This document shows positions 1-12,780 of a stretch of DNA of 64,000 nt, in pieces (within the stretch, counting starts at the first letter, position 1; every line of letters begins with the position of its first letter). Source of the DNA: Alentia gelatinosa (taxonomy: Eukaryota; Annelida; Polychaeta; Phyllodocida; Polynoidae); NCBI GenBank assembly GCA_950022655.1, contig OX465581.1, forward strand, positions 109,413,125-109,477,124. The letters are read 5' to 3'. The position numbers were made by a program, and so were the translations under genes. The notes under the pieces are model-generated. The model ran no database searches, was not told the origin of the DNA, and saw only the letters and a list, made by a program, of their open reading frames with translations.

Positions 1-1360
1 TGTCAGGTATTATTGTAAACAATAGAGAGTCTGTCACCTCTGTCAGTATGTACCTAGTAAGGGATTGCCAGATGAGCAGGGTGAACCATAACTGATGTCT
101 GTGATAAATACAGTGAGACTGGATTTAGAGCAAGGCCTATCATTTAATAGCATCCTTTATAAAACTGGAAAAAAACCAGACATATGTGCTAGATTGGGAA
201 TTAAGCAGCGATCCCTTGATCTGAATAACAATAATATATCTTTGTGTGAAACATACTTTTTTTTAAACTATAGGCATAAACATTCATCTATACTCTCATC
301 CTTATTCAAGAGTCCAATTGTGCATCTAGATGTCTTCATGTACATAAACCCAATCATGTACATATTGAGATCTCCCCCACGGACAGTGTTATAAATTGAA
401 TACCTGCATGGCGGTACCTACCAGGGCCGTGCAGGGCGGGTAGATCGCTGAAGCCAGAGCCGGTAAGGCGGCAGGGCTTTAGGGCCCGGGCCGCCCTCAG
501 ATCACGACTATCTAAATGTTTGCTCATCTTCTCACCTCTGATCATTTATCACCTGGTGGTGGGTCAATGGCTTCCGTCAGCACACCCGCCCCCTCCCCCC
601 CTCCCTTACCTGGGCCATCCCGTTAGTGTCTCACCTGGCTGGCAGTGGCGTTCTAATCGGAGGGGGTCGGCCGGGGCTCTCTTCGGTATCTCTATAAACC
701 CGATTAGTGGTGATAGTGGGCGCGGTGGATTTTGATGAAGACGCAATGCTTGGTCTGATAAGGAGATATTGATAGCGGCAGGTGTCGCATTGAGTGGAGA
801 TGTGAGATACTTGAGGTATGAACTGATCAGCATACTACTCTCCACTCTCGTGCCAAATCTCTTCAGTCGTCTCCACAAATAAAATCAATCCAAAATACAT
901 GTAGATGTAGTTCGAAATGAGGCTCTGCAAAGACGGAGACTTCCAAAAATGAAGCCCAAACGTTGGTCGGTAAACTCAGGTTTTATGATAGCTCAACGTC
1001 TCAGTTTTGGGGTAAGTCACTATCTAAATGTCATCCTACAGAAACATTCTATTTGTCTGTGTTATAGGTGCCACATATAGGCCTACATTGCCAGTAATGT
1101 CTGGCGGCTGGATGGCTTTAGGTTTTCACCGCGAAATATCCTATTCTCAAACATTCTATTGTGTGTATGATCATCGCATTCTCGGTAAATAGCCAATAGG
1201 AAGATGAATGAATATAGCATCTTGTGAAAGGAAATTCCTCTTGAAATGCCACAAGTCACATCAAGTATCACATGCATTCGTTGCTTCACTGCGTATCCAT
1301 TTCATAGATTAATTGTTACAGAGAATGGTCTCTGGGTCTTGTTATATATATCTTCCTAAT
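1..1360. other. Non-coding sequence, no supported gene
   Basis: Open frames here are short and unrelated to known families. A C/G-rich patch occurs at about 400-735. Nothing else was recognised. Confidence 0.6.
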
Positions 1361-1681
1361 ACAAAGTGTCCATAGAAAACACATAGGGAGTGTGTATGGA
1401 CATACCCGGTGCATACGGATATGTTGTATGCTCCGGGTGGCGCATACGGAAAAATAGTGCGTATGGAAAAATAGTGCATACCTAAAACGAACTGACATCG
1501 ACATGTCACTTGTCCAGAAATGGTGGATAATAAATACAATATAGACTGGTTTCAGATAAAAGCGGTTGTATGCTCCGAGGAGTTGACTATGCGCAATATC
1601 CTCGCATACACTCGGATATTACTACGCGTCAACTCCTAGGAGCATACGGCTGCTTGTATCTGAAACCAGTCAATATTGTGT
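1361..1681. repeat. Dispersed repeat with foldback 3' half (family C, copy 1)
   Basis: The left end begins ACAAAGTGTCCATAGAAAAC. The right part, 1535-1680, is an inverted repeat: the arm containing TGGTTTCAGATAAAAGCGG and ATGCTCCGAGGAGTTGAC is repeated in reverse complement up to 1680, with a short loop near 1605. A second, shorter copy lies at 23900-24119. This is probably a non-autonomous transposon; no transposase is present. Confidence 0.7.
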
Positions 1682-3162
<1,481 letters not shown>

Positions 3163-3539
3163 CAACTCGTGTACAGAGAATGGCTAAAGTCGAGCAGCTC
3201 ACGGAGCATCACATGTTGCGCTCCTGCATGATTTATGACGGGACCACGGATTCCATTTGTCGGCCATCACAAAGTCCCCGCAGGCTGTGACCCTCTCTTA
3301 CACCCCTCCACCTCCCCGTGTCCATGTACGCATGGAGGTGTGGTTACAGGAGGCTCCTTGTATATATACAATGACCCTCATATATACCAAGAGAGACACG
3401 TCCGTATCTGGGATGACAGCAATTGACAAATTGAAGTTATTAGAAGGTATAATTAACAACCAGGGAATTAGATAGTGGTTTGTATTTAGGGTCGAATTCT
3501 CTGGGTTTTTTTTCGGGAGGTCTGAGGGAAGGATTATTT

Positions 3540-3795
3540 CCCCGGAGGTTGCTTCCTGCACGTGCACGGCTGGTATGACGGGCGGCGGGCAGGTGCAGCC
3601 CGCCCCGCGTTGCCCGCCCACACGCCCGCCCGATACCCGCCACCGACGGGCAAGCAGCGGCCAGGTGGGTGGCTTCCCGCCGCCGGCCAGACGGGCCCTG
3701 GAGCGGGCAGCGAAGCCGCGTGAGGCCGCTCGACGCCCCCGGCCTCAGGGCGGGTGGCTTCCGTGAGCGGCGGGTCTCGCGGGGCGGGGTGGAGC
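3540..3795. promoter_or_regulatory. CpG-rich island-like patch
   Basis: Very G+C- and CpG-rich sequence stands out from A+T-rich flanks, with repeated GCCCGCC words. It lies about 7.6 kb upstream of the Pax1/9 exon, so it could be a promoter or enhancer. No initiation motif or splice donor was found to prove this. Confidence 0.35.
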
Positions 3796-4493
3796 ATGGA
3801 CGGTAAACATACGCGGTTCTATCCTCTCCATCTTCTCTCTACTCAGACAGACTCATCCCCATTACCCCTGGAGCTCTGTAACTCTATACCGTTCTACATC
3901 AGGAATATTTGAACGACATGTTATGCCGGCCATTTCAAGTCATCCTTTATGTGTAAACATACACAATTTACAAAAGGGCAATATTTGAGTTTTAGTAATT
4001 TTAACATAAGAGAAATTGCCCCTCCGCCCGAAAAAAATAGTTCATTTAGTCCTCTATAGTGTGCCAACTAAGAGAAATCACTAATACTGCCTGATTAAGC
4101 TTTTCTTTCTCCAGGACCAACGGTTGATTGGACAGATCAAACGTTGAAACGGGAGGCGTGATAACATTTGATTTCTTGTTCTTATTTCATCTTTTTTTCC
4201 CTCGCGCTCGTAAATGACTTGTTTTATATTACATGCTCCTGATCTCCGCTGGTACCCTAACTGACGAAGGCCAGGCCTAACCGCACGCCGGGTGTCGGTG
4301 GCGGCGCCGAGTCGGCTGTGCTGGTAATCGGTGTGCGGTGGCAGTTTATGCATTGTCACGCCGGCGGAAAGCGATCCCATTACGACAGGTACTAAAGGAT
4401 CAAAAGCTGGTGCCGCTTGGGTCATCGGGGGTAGATGTCAGGCCGTTACACAACCAGCAGTGCCCGGGAACGCTGAGAGATGTGCCCGGGGTA

Positions 4494-4727
4494 AAGTGGA
4501 GTTCACACGGTGGGATTCCTGTACCTAACAGGGTTCAAAATCTCATAAGATTTTGTAACTTTTTAGGGGTAAATGTGGCCAACAATTGCAGGGGAAAAAC
4601 ATGTCTCAGGGATATGGAACCCTAAAATTTAGACGAGGAAATTATGTTTGAGTACAGAATCTCAGCATGCTGTGTCTCCGAAAAACACCCTGTGAGGTAC
4701 ATGAATCCCATCGTGTGAATCCCGCTT
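4494..4727. mobile_element. MITE with TA target duplication (family A, copy 1)
   Basis: Inverted ends begin AAGTGGAGTTCACACGGTGG on the left and, in reverse complement, AAGCGGGATTCACACGATGG on the right. Both ends are flanked by TA. The 234-bp body matches the copy at 22499-22733 in opposite orientation. The short size, TA flanks and absence of coding sequence fit a Tc1/mariner-type non-autonomous element. Confidence 0.85.
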
Positions 4728-6040
4728 TAGGAGAACGTCCGCGTACCTTCCACCACTCGACATACTCACCGAGAGTCCAGAAGTTGCTAGACCAGTCTCA
4801 AGGCTAGACCGAGAGGCCCTGACTGTATAGTGGTGCGGACATGTCCGCCATACAGTCAAAGCCTCTCGGACTATCTCAAGGTAGGCTCGATGGTAGGAGG
4901 AATCTTAGATTTCCCGAAATATATGTTCATTGTGAGTTATCAACCTTTGATAATCTAGCACGGAGCTTAGTGTTCAGAACAGACCTTCGTCGTACAGATA
5001 TGATTTAAAGAACAGGACCCTGTTTTACCCAGAAATCTTAACATAAATATATCCTATTTGTCATTGGTCACCAAGTGTTGACACAAGTCATACATTGACT
5101 ACAGCTGCAGGATATATGTCACATCATACGTAATCATTGCGAAAGATTCTGGATATCCATTTTTGCATGCGATACCTCAAATACATATCAGAATTTCACA
5201 TCTTCGGAATAGAGTAGTATTTACATAAATGACATTGTAGGCCTATATGCAAAAGAGCACACCACACCAATATTTTTGGTAAGCACTTCCATGTAACTAA
5301 CTTTCAGTCTATAATTACATATTCTCTGGCCATGTGGCTATAGTTGCAATATAATAGAACAGCACCACAGTTTTACTCACCATGAAGAATGGTCTCTCAC
5401 CACTTATGCTATACACATAACATCAACAACCACCACAGCAAACACACATCACTAGTTCAACCAAACTAGTTATATTTACAATCCAGACTGTGTACATCAC
5501 AACACCTCTCTATATCTCCTCCATCCATATATACTCCCAACCCTACGACAGTAACGTACCCACCCACATCATCCATGAGCAGCATCTTAACTCAAACATC
5601 AAGCACAAGTGCAATATCATCAATATATACGTAATCCACACATAACCACAGGGGAAAGTAGTCGAAAAGAAAATGGCATTGAAAAGAAGACTCAAGTGAT
5701 AGGGTGTTTTAGCCTTGTCTCTATTTGGACAATATATGATCAATGATAGTTCAAATTGGTATTTTGATAATAATGCAGTTGGTTGAATGCAATTAGATGA
5801 AAGGCCACTGAGTGTAGAATACTGTTTGTGTATATAACTCCAGTCAAATCAAGAGCTTCATGTGTATGGTGACAGTTCTAAAATTTAAAAAAAGAGATTA
5901 AAAGAAAATCAATTAAAATGAATTGACACATGCACTAGATGATGAGATACGGTGTGCAGTGCAATACCATTAATGACAAGGGTCGCAGAAAGAATCGCTT
6001 GCGGTGGAAGAGATATCACCTGTCCAGGGGCAAGGAGAGG
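4728..6040. other. Non-coding sequence, nothing recognised
   Basis: A+T-rich intergenic or intronic sequence without a convincing exon, repeat family or promoter. Confidence 0.5.
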
Positions 6041-6049
6041 GTCAAGGTC

Positions 6050-6310
6050 AAGTGGAGAGCCTAGTCCTTCTATAAAAGGAGCTGAGACCCTTCTCCCTAC
6101 AGAGGTTTGGTTTCAGTCCGGGCCTCCCTTACATTGAATGTAAGCAGAAATCCTGCATGGAGAGTGATCGCCGACCCCTTCTCCAGGGTGGACGCGGGCC
6201 CTCTCCTGGCTGTCACCCCGCGCCGACAGGTGGAGCCACCAGGTCTAGCCGCCATTACAGCCTGGGCATTATGGGAAGCAGACTACTTCCGTGCGCGTGG
6301 GTCAATAAGT
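6050..6310 (+). promoter_or_regulatory. Candidate core promoter with TATA box
   Basis: TATAAAAGG lies at 6071-6079. About 190 bases further on are GCATTATGGGAA (similar to ZNF143-type sites) and CTACTTCCG (ETS-like). A nuclear-receptor-like TCAAGGTCA precedes the TATA. It points toward the Pax1/9 exon 5.3 kb downstream and could be its promoter, but no exon-1 donor carrying ATG plus one base was identified. Confidence 0.3.
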
Positions 6311-7603
6311 TTGATTGCAGAGATAAGACACTCACTGCATGGATAGTCCTGTTGATATGAATCTATATTTTAGAGATAGGCTTAAGGAGATTGATGGCTG
6401 GATATGAAAAGTACTCATCAGAGGTGGAGCTACAGGGTCGCACTTCATCCAATGTAAATACTTGAAGTATTTGAAGATGTATTGACTGGATGAGAAAGTC
6501 TGATAAGTTGACATAAGTCAGATAAAAACCGCTTGGTAAAGAGTTGAATGAAGGGCGATATGTCCATTAAAACCTGAAAGATAAAATATGAATCATGAAA
6601 TCACAGCTTGCTGTAAATTGTCTGATCAACAGTAGATTTCTATCTATCGTAAGGGCCAATCAACAGTATACAACCTAGCATTATAGTTTGGTTTGAAATC
6701 TCTGTTCTTTACTGCGGTTTGTTGGCATTGTGTGTCTCATATCTTCACCGATGGGCTCTTAAGATGCTGTAAAAACCTCTATTCAGCTATTTGTCCTTCC
6801 ATCTCACGGTCTATTCATCACAGTCCTCGCTCATTCACTCACAGTCCTTGGTTATATGACCCTGACCGTCTCTTATTAAGTTTGTCCTGGCCCGGCAGGT
6901 ATATACGTGGTTATCAGGTGGGCTCAGCTTGCAGCTCCCCTCCTTGAGTCCCCTCCAGGACCTCTCCGGGCACTGAGGGGCGGGAGGGTGGTGGTGGATA
7001 AACTGCTATCACCCACTCCACCAGGCTCAGATGGCCTATAACTGACAAAGTCAACTCCCCGCCTCTCCTTCCCAAAGTCTGATTACTTAATCTCGAGTGG
7101 TATATAATTTTGCGATTAAGGTATTTGTTTGTGTGCCTGTCGATCAAAAGGCGACCGAGGAGGTTGGCTGTGGCAGGTGTGCGGCGAAGCCAGGTGCGGG
7201 AGTGTATATATATTTGTGTGTGTGTGTAAAGAGAGGGATCCAAAGGCGCGGGCATTTAGAGAGGATCCAAGCTCTGTGTGTGTGCGGGAGGATCCAGGAT
7301 CCAAAACGTGACTGCGTTGTTTGAGAGCATCGGTGGGCGGAGAGCCTTGGCTGAGGTGCACGATCATACACAGGTGTCTCATTGCGGGGGTGTGAAGAAG
7401 AGAGTCTGTGAGGAGGAGGGGGGGGGGGGGTGTGAAGGGGCGGCCAGACAGAGGTGCGAAGAGGAGGAGATAAGATTTAAGCAGAAAGGTTTGAATAGAC
7501 ATTGCGGGGATGTGGGGATATGAACACGTAAAGTGAGGTTTGTATGCGGAAAAGAGATGTGAATATCCCGACGAAACACGTGTGATTAGGAGATGAGATT
7601 TAA

Positions 7604-7979
7604 CCCTTTCCCTGCAGCACCCAGTTCCCCTACTTAGCATTACACAGCAGGCATTGCCTACATAAACGACCCTGCTACAGCAGGTAGCTTTATTGGAAAA
7701 TAGCAATGTCACATGATGTCATGTGATTTGAGTAATTCATCTTGGGAGCTGTTGATATTTTTTATACCAAATCAAAGGTCAATATCGTGTATTCACTATG
7801 TCAAAATTTCTTTCAATTTGAATAGTTATTTTTTTATTTATTGACTTTTGTATATAAGCATCAATGATGCCTCTATGATGTCTGGAGGCATCATGCTGCA
7901 GTAGCCAGGGGAATGCCTGGAGGCATCATGCTGCTGTAGCCAGGGGAATGCCTGGAGGCATCATGCTGCAGTTAAAGGG
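7604..7979. mobile_element. piggyBac-type MITE (copy 1)
   Basis: Inverted ends CCCTTTCCCTGCAGCA and, in reverse complement, CCCTTTAACTGCAGCA are each flanked by TTAA (7600-7603 and 7980-7983), the target duplication of the piggyBac superfamily. Near the 3' end are three tandem units of about 35 bp containing GGAGGCATCATGCTGC and AGCCAGGGGAATGC. It has no coding capacity. A second copy lies at 48916-49286. Confidence 0.88.
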
Positions 7980-7983
7980 TTAA

Positions 7984-9255
7984 AGGGGAAGCTGAAGAGG
8001 CAATGCAGACACAGACATGAAGCAGTGTGAATAAGTACGAATATGTGACTCAGTAGTATGAGGAATGAAAGGTGTATCTAAATGAGAGGAGTGAGATTAC
8101 AATTTAAAAAGGTGTGAAGGAGAAGTTAGACGTAAGGTATAAGGAGAGCAGAAGCAAAGTAGTATGAATAGAAAGGGGTCGGTAAAAGAGGAAGTAAATA
8201 GATTATTTGAAAATGGAAGCGTGTATTGTACGATCATACATGTATGGTGTTGAGCAACAGTGAGTCGCAGATTTAAATTTGCTGCATGATTTTGTTCATT
8301 TTAGGTTAGTTCTTTATTGGGCCTTCCATCTTGTTTAAATGTATATTGCAGATGGTAGATGATGAAGATAGAATGTATCAGTCTAATGAGTCAATAGAAT
8401 AGACATTACCAAGGGTATAGTAGTATAAACACGTATGGATGCGACAGGGACACACTATAGGGAGAGAGGTTTTAGATCATCAAAAGAAACTATAGGGTGA
8501 GAGCATAAGGAAGAGGTGGAAGTGAATATTACAATTGGATGAGCTTATGAACAAGTGCAAAAATAAAGGGATAAGGTGGAGAGGAAGGGTAGGAGCAGCA
8601 TGACGATGGCTGAAAGTAATGGTTGGATGACGTACTGCAGGATGTAGGCCTACTGCTCAGTCTAGTGGGTGTGGAATAGCTGTGGTGAGATAAGATAACA
8701 TTATGGGATGCTTGTTCCGATGGTGAATTATTCCCATCTATCTTGAGCAATTTAAACATCCCTACGAACTCATCAGTTAACTGTACATGCTCTATTTTTG
8801 TCCGTTTTTTTTATGATATAGCTCAGACATATCAATGAACGATGGCGTATACTATTTCAAACATATCAGAACTTTGGAGCTTAATTGGTGACTTGATGGA
8901 AATCAAGAAATCTCTTCAGAACAATTATGAATGAATAAATGAAAGCGTTGAGATGGTGTGTGTATATGTGTGTGTGCTAGGGGGCTGTCTTTAGGGTGTA
9001 TGGTGCCAAATCGTCAATTTTCAGTGGCAATCACTGGGCATACTAAAGGATGATGTAGGTATGAAATATTGCCATTAGGTTTGGTGAGAAAGGCAAAAAA
9101 CTAAGTAGACATGCAATGAGGTGATGTTGAGGAGGACTGAATTGATTCACAGGCACGAGAGTTGTGGTAGCTCGGATCAAAAGTTAAACCGAGTGGAGAT
9201 ATAGGGAGGCTTATACACTTTGGTGTGGTAGTAGAAGGAAACGATGAGTTATCAA
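7984..9255. other. Non-coding sequence
   Basis: A+T-rich sequence with purine-rich stretches. No supported gene or repeat family was seen. Confidence 0.5.
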
Positions 9256-9259
9256 TAAG

Positions 9260-9680
9260 AAAGGGTGGGGTGGTTATAATAGGGTAAAATGGATTAGTTA
9301 TATGGGGTTTGGGTGGTTGGGTTAGTTATAAGGTAGGGTGGGGTGGTTATGATAAAAGGTTAAACGGGGTGTTCCACTGGACCGACAGTAGCCGATTCTG
9401 TAGCCAGACAATCGCCGATCATTATCGGATGCCCTAGAATTTCTCAAATCTTTGAAAATGGTCATTTATTAAACTATTATTATCAGAGTTAAATAAATTA
9501 CAATACGTGAGCTTCCTCTACAGGGCCCAGGAACAATTGATCGGGTGAGAAATCGGCCTGGTGGAGCACACCCTATAAGTACAGTTATAACAGGGTAAAG
9601 TCTCTTAGTTATAAGGTGGAGTGGGCCAGTTATAGGAATAGGTAGAATAGCCACAGGGTGGAGTGTGGTAGAGTTATAAG
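9260..9680. repeat. Degenerate GGTGG/TTATAA minisatellite, possibly interrupted by a small element
   Basis: Units resembling AGGGTGGGGTGGTTATAA recur at about 9260-9370 and 9575-9680. The central 9369-9573 segment has imperfect inverted ends (GGGTGTTCCACTGGACCGAC against GGGTGTGCTCCACCAGGCCG), suggesting a short insertion into the minisatellite. The insertion reading is tentative. Confidence 0.5.
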
Positions 9681-10029
9681 CCAAGGCAGGTTGTGGAGAT
9701 GTGGAATGAGATGACACGTTGTCACGGAGCGCCATACATGATCTCTGGGCAGACTCACAGAATGATCTTCACTCAGTGTGTGAGTCCATGACGCATTGAT
9801 CCCAGGAGGGGTTTCCCCCATCGGGAGGAATAAACCGGGTCGAGGTTAGGGGTGGCACAACCCTGGGAAGTTATATTGTTAGCTTTGCACAGCGAAGGGG
9901 GAAAGGTGCGATCAATGCTTAGAAACATTTGTCTTTAAAGATACGTCTATGATCCAATTAAGTTGTCTTCCTCGTTTTAGATTGCACAGAAAGAATATCG
10001 CAAACAAGCGGAAACTAGATAAGTTCCTA

Positions 10030-10220
10030 AATTCATGAACACAATAGCTCGGAGGGGTCTATACCGAACCACAATCTATCTGTACAGAGACAGGGGCTGA
10101 AAGCGGCTTGCGCTTTGTTTAATTATAGCTTTAACACGATATTCATGCCAGGGATAAAAGAGCCGTGGGAAACAAATAGAGGTTTATCAATACATCCCTT
10201 TGTTTAATGCCATGTTGACA
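10030..10220. promoter_or_regulatory. Enhancer-like stretch 1.2 kb upstream of the Pax1/9 exon
   Basis: The stretch has balanced base composition and packed binding-site words: CTTTGTTTAATTATAG (SOX-like plus homeodomain TAATTA), GGGATAAAAG, GTTTATCAA and a second CTTTGTTTAA. No open frame explains it. Cross-species conservation could not be tested. Confidence 0.3.
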
Positions 10221-11410
10221 CCTATTCTGTTAGCTTAAGCCTCAACACTCCCTTTCACAGATGTTGTCAGTTCAACTTGTAACTGGGCGACAATAATATG
10301 ATTATATAAACAGTATTTGTGTTTTGCTCTTGGTATTACCTTTTTATCAATATGTCGATAAAGTTCACTTTCTGGAAATCATTTATTAAAAGGGAATTTG
10401 ACGAAGAAATATTCATATCGTAAGCCTATTCAACGTACAGAAATTTTCATATTGTAGGCATCTTGATGATAGGGAAATTCTCCACCGTAGAAGTTGTTTA
10501 AATGTTAGTGGCTTGGTGCCAGCCATTCCCATGTACATGAAAGGCCATCGTTCCGCACTAAAGTATAAATGCTGTGTCACGTTTGCATATACATGTATAT
10601 ACTAGCTGTGGTTGCTCAAACTCACGGATATATTTTCTTTTTATTCAAACTTGGATATATAATTGATATGAAACTATTGAACGAGATATCGTCTAAGTAA
10701 CTGGTGGCTTCTTAATCGAGTACGAATACCGAAAGGCACCATAATCATAGGGTGTTCTGTATATTCCCTGTCTTCGTGACCATCCATCTCTTGATCTCTA
10801 TCTTATCACCAAAGATGTTTTTCCTGTTAGTCAAAGACTTTGATATCTCTATTTTTTTATTACTGGTTGATGAAATCTGATTCCTGTTATACGGCGAGAA
10901 GCAAACCCATACATTTTCCGCTCGACGTTATCGATGTTAGCATTTATATAGTTCTTGTTACACATACCTCTGTGAACGCTTTCATCCCATATGTAAGCCT
11001 ACTTAATGGTGGAATAGTATCAGACTACTGATTTTTATAGAATAATGTAAAAATGATGCATTCCCTAAGCAACTTTCTAAATGGAATAGTTATTATCATC
11101 CATTAATAATAATGCCCCAAAGGTGTATGTCAACACAATTGTATAATGTGGATACCGGTAGATACCCAACATAAGTTATACTGACCATCATGAAGTGGGT
11201 TGACCGTAAAGACTATACCTTTAGTATAGGTCTAGTTGATTGGTGCAAGCATACGCCTGATTTTGGGGAGCGTTTACTTAATAAAAAAAAGTTTATCGGT
11301 AAATAACATGTTTCGCACTTGCGCGTACATGCGAACTCATTAAACAATTGTTGTAATAATTGGTAAAATAATGAAATTAAAATATTGAATAATAAGTAAT
11401 ACTATATCAC

Positions 11411-11429
11411 CGTGTGTTTGTCCTTACAG
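11411..11429 (+). other. Splice acceptor of the Pax1/9 coding exon
   Basis: A T-rich tract ends in TTACAG directly before the paired-box reading frame. Translation upstream of this point loses similarity to Pax proteins, and the expected N-terminal Glu codon is split across the junction. An ATG-G exon end followed by this AA would give Met-Glu, the usual Pax1/9 start. That joining is inferred, because the donor was not located. Confidence 0.9.
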
Positions 11430-12373
11430 AACAACCCCCTTACGGAGAAGTGAACCAACTGGGCGGTATGTTCGTCAATGGCCGTCCACTGCCTACCACC
11501 ATCCGGCTGCGCATCATTGAACTCGCCCAACTGGGGGTCAGACCGTGCGACATCAGCCGCCAACTGCGCGTCTCGCATGGCTGCGTCTCCAAGATCCTCG
11601 CGAGATACAACGAGACGGGGTCGGTGTTGCCGGGCGCCATTGGTGGCTCCAAGCCTCGCGTGACGACCCCAAACGTGGTGAAGCACATCAAGGTGTACAA
11701 GGAGCGCGACCCGGGCATATTCGCCTGGGAGATCCGCGATAAACTGCTGGCTGACGGGGTGTGCGATAAGTACAACGTGCCCTCTGTCAGCTCCATCAGC
11801 CGCATCCTCAGGAACAAGATCGGCGGCGGGCAGGGCGGAGGGGCGCTGCCCCCGGATGCGACCAAGGACGCGCGGGCTTTCTACTCGTCGCTCTACGGGC
11901 CCTACACGTGCCCCACGGCGCCCATGCACTCCGCCATGGCCGCCTCCACGCCCGTCCATGCCGCTGCCGCCGCCGCCGCGCAACTGTCCCCGCTAGGTGG
12001 ACAACAGTCGCTGTCACTGGGGGCTGCGGGGAAGACGACACCCATCTCCTCTTCTATGTCTCCCATGAGCATGTCGGCCATGACGGCGGCGAGCATGCGC
12101 AGTTGGCCGTCGTCACATTCCGTCACTGACATTCTCGGTTTCCGGGCCGCCATGCAGCAGGCGCAGACCGCGCAGGCGCAGAGTGCTAGTTCCTGTTCCG
12201 GCGATGCGTCGGCCATGATGGGGTCAATGGGGAACGGGCAGACGTATGGGGGATACGGCGGGGGGCAGGGGTACGGACAAAATAACGTCATGAGCCATCA
12301 GGGTTACAACTACTACGCCGCCATGACCCCAACCATGGCGCCCCCTATGTACCACCACCCGCTACAGAGCTGA
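11430..12373 (+). CDS. Pax1/9: Pax1/9 paired-box transcription factor, large terminal coding exon (5' exon missing)
   Basis: This exon encodes a nuclear DNA-binding transcription factor of the Pax1/9 subgroup, which in animals patterns pharyngeal and other endodermal or mesodermal tissue. The exon opens after a polypyrimidine tract and AG at 11428-11429. Its first two bases complete a codon begun in an upstream exon (phase 1). The paired domain spans 11444-11821, from YGEVNQLGG through [20 protein letters not shown] and [13 protein letters not shown]. The octapeptide HSVTDILG lies at 12116-12139, preceded by WPSS as in vertebrate PAX9. No homeodomain is present, as expected for Pax1/9. An Ala-rich run follows the paired domain and a Gly/Tyr/Gln-rich tail leads to the TGA at 12371-12373. 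The exon supplies about 314 residues, close to the family length. There is no in-frame ATG before the paired domain, so exon 1 must supply ATG plus at least one base. Family assignment is very secure; the organism is not determined. Confidence 0.97.
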
Positions 12374-12780
12374 TGTTAATTCTTTACTCAATGACTGCTC
12401 TTAGACAAATTATAGTGCCACAGAAAAAGACTCACAGAGACCCAGCGCTAACTCTGATACACAACCGGCCACGTGCTTGACACAGTATGTACCATATGGT
12501 TATATTTATTGTACTGCTTCTACCATTAGCTCCTTTAATTATTTCACCAGCACAGACCTGCCAAAAATAGTACAAAGATAAACATTTATGCTGGCATTTC
12601 TACGTCCCCACAAGAACCTCATCTACTGCCTTTTATATTTGTATATGAATGACTTTTATGAACAGTTTCTTCATTATAATGATCTGCAATTTTGTGTGGT
12701 ATGATATTTTGTCGTCATTACTCATCACTACACATGTATTTTAATATACTGAATATAAAGGACTAAAAATACATTTCATG
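12374..12780 (+). other. Probable Pax1/9 3' untranslated region
   Basis: A+T-rich sequence follows the Pax1/9 stop codon with no open frame of note. No canonical AATAAA was seen close by; a variant AATATA occurs at 12752-12757. The transcript end is therefore uncertain. Confidence 0.5.

Noticed and set aside
941..1016. Short ATG frame followed by GGGGTAAGT, considered as Pax1/9 exon 1
   Set aside because: The donor leaves the wrong phase for the acceptor at 11430, and the peptide is unlike Pax N-termini.
5247..5283. ATG frame ending in TTGGTAAGC, considered as Pax1/9 exon 1
   Set aside because: It ends in phase 2, incompatible with the phase 1 acceptor.
7116..7712. 198-codon minus-strand frame
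   Set aside because: Low-complexity Ser/Pro/His sequence that enters the piggyBac-type MITE.
11402..12291. Several minus-strand and shifted frames across the Pax1/9 exon
   Set aside because: Shadows of a G+C-rich coding exon; none resembles a protein family.
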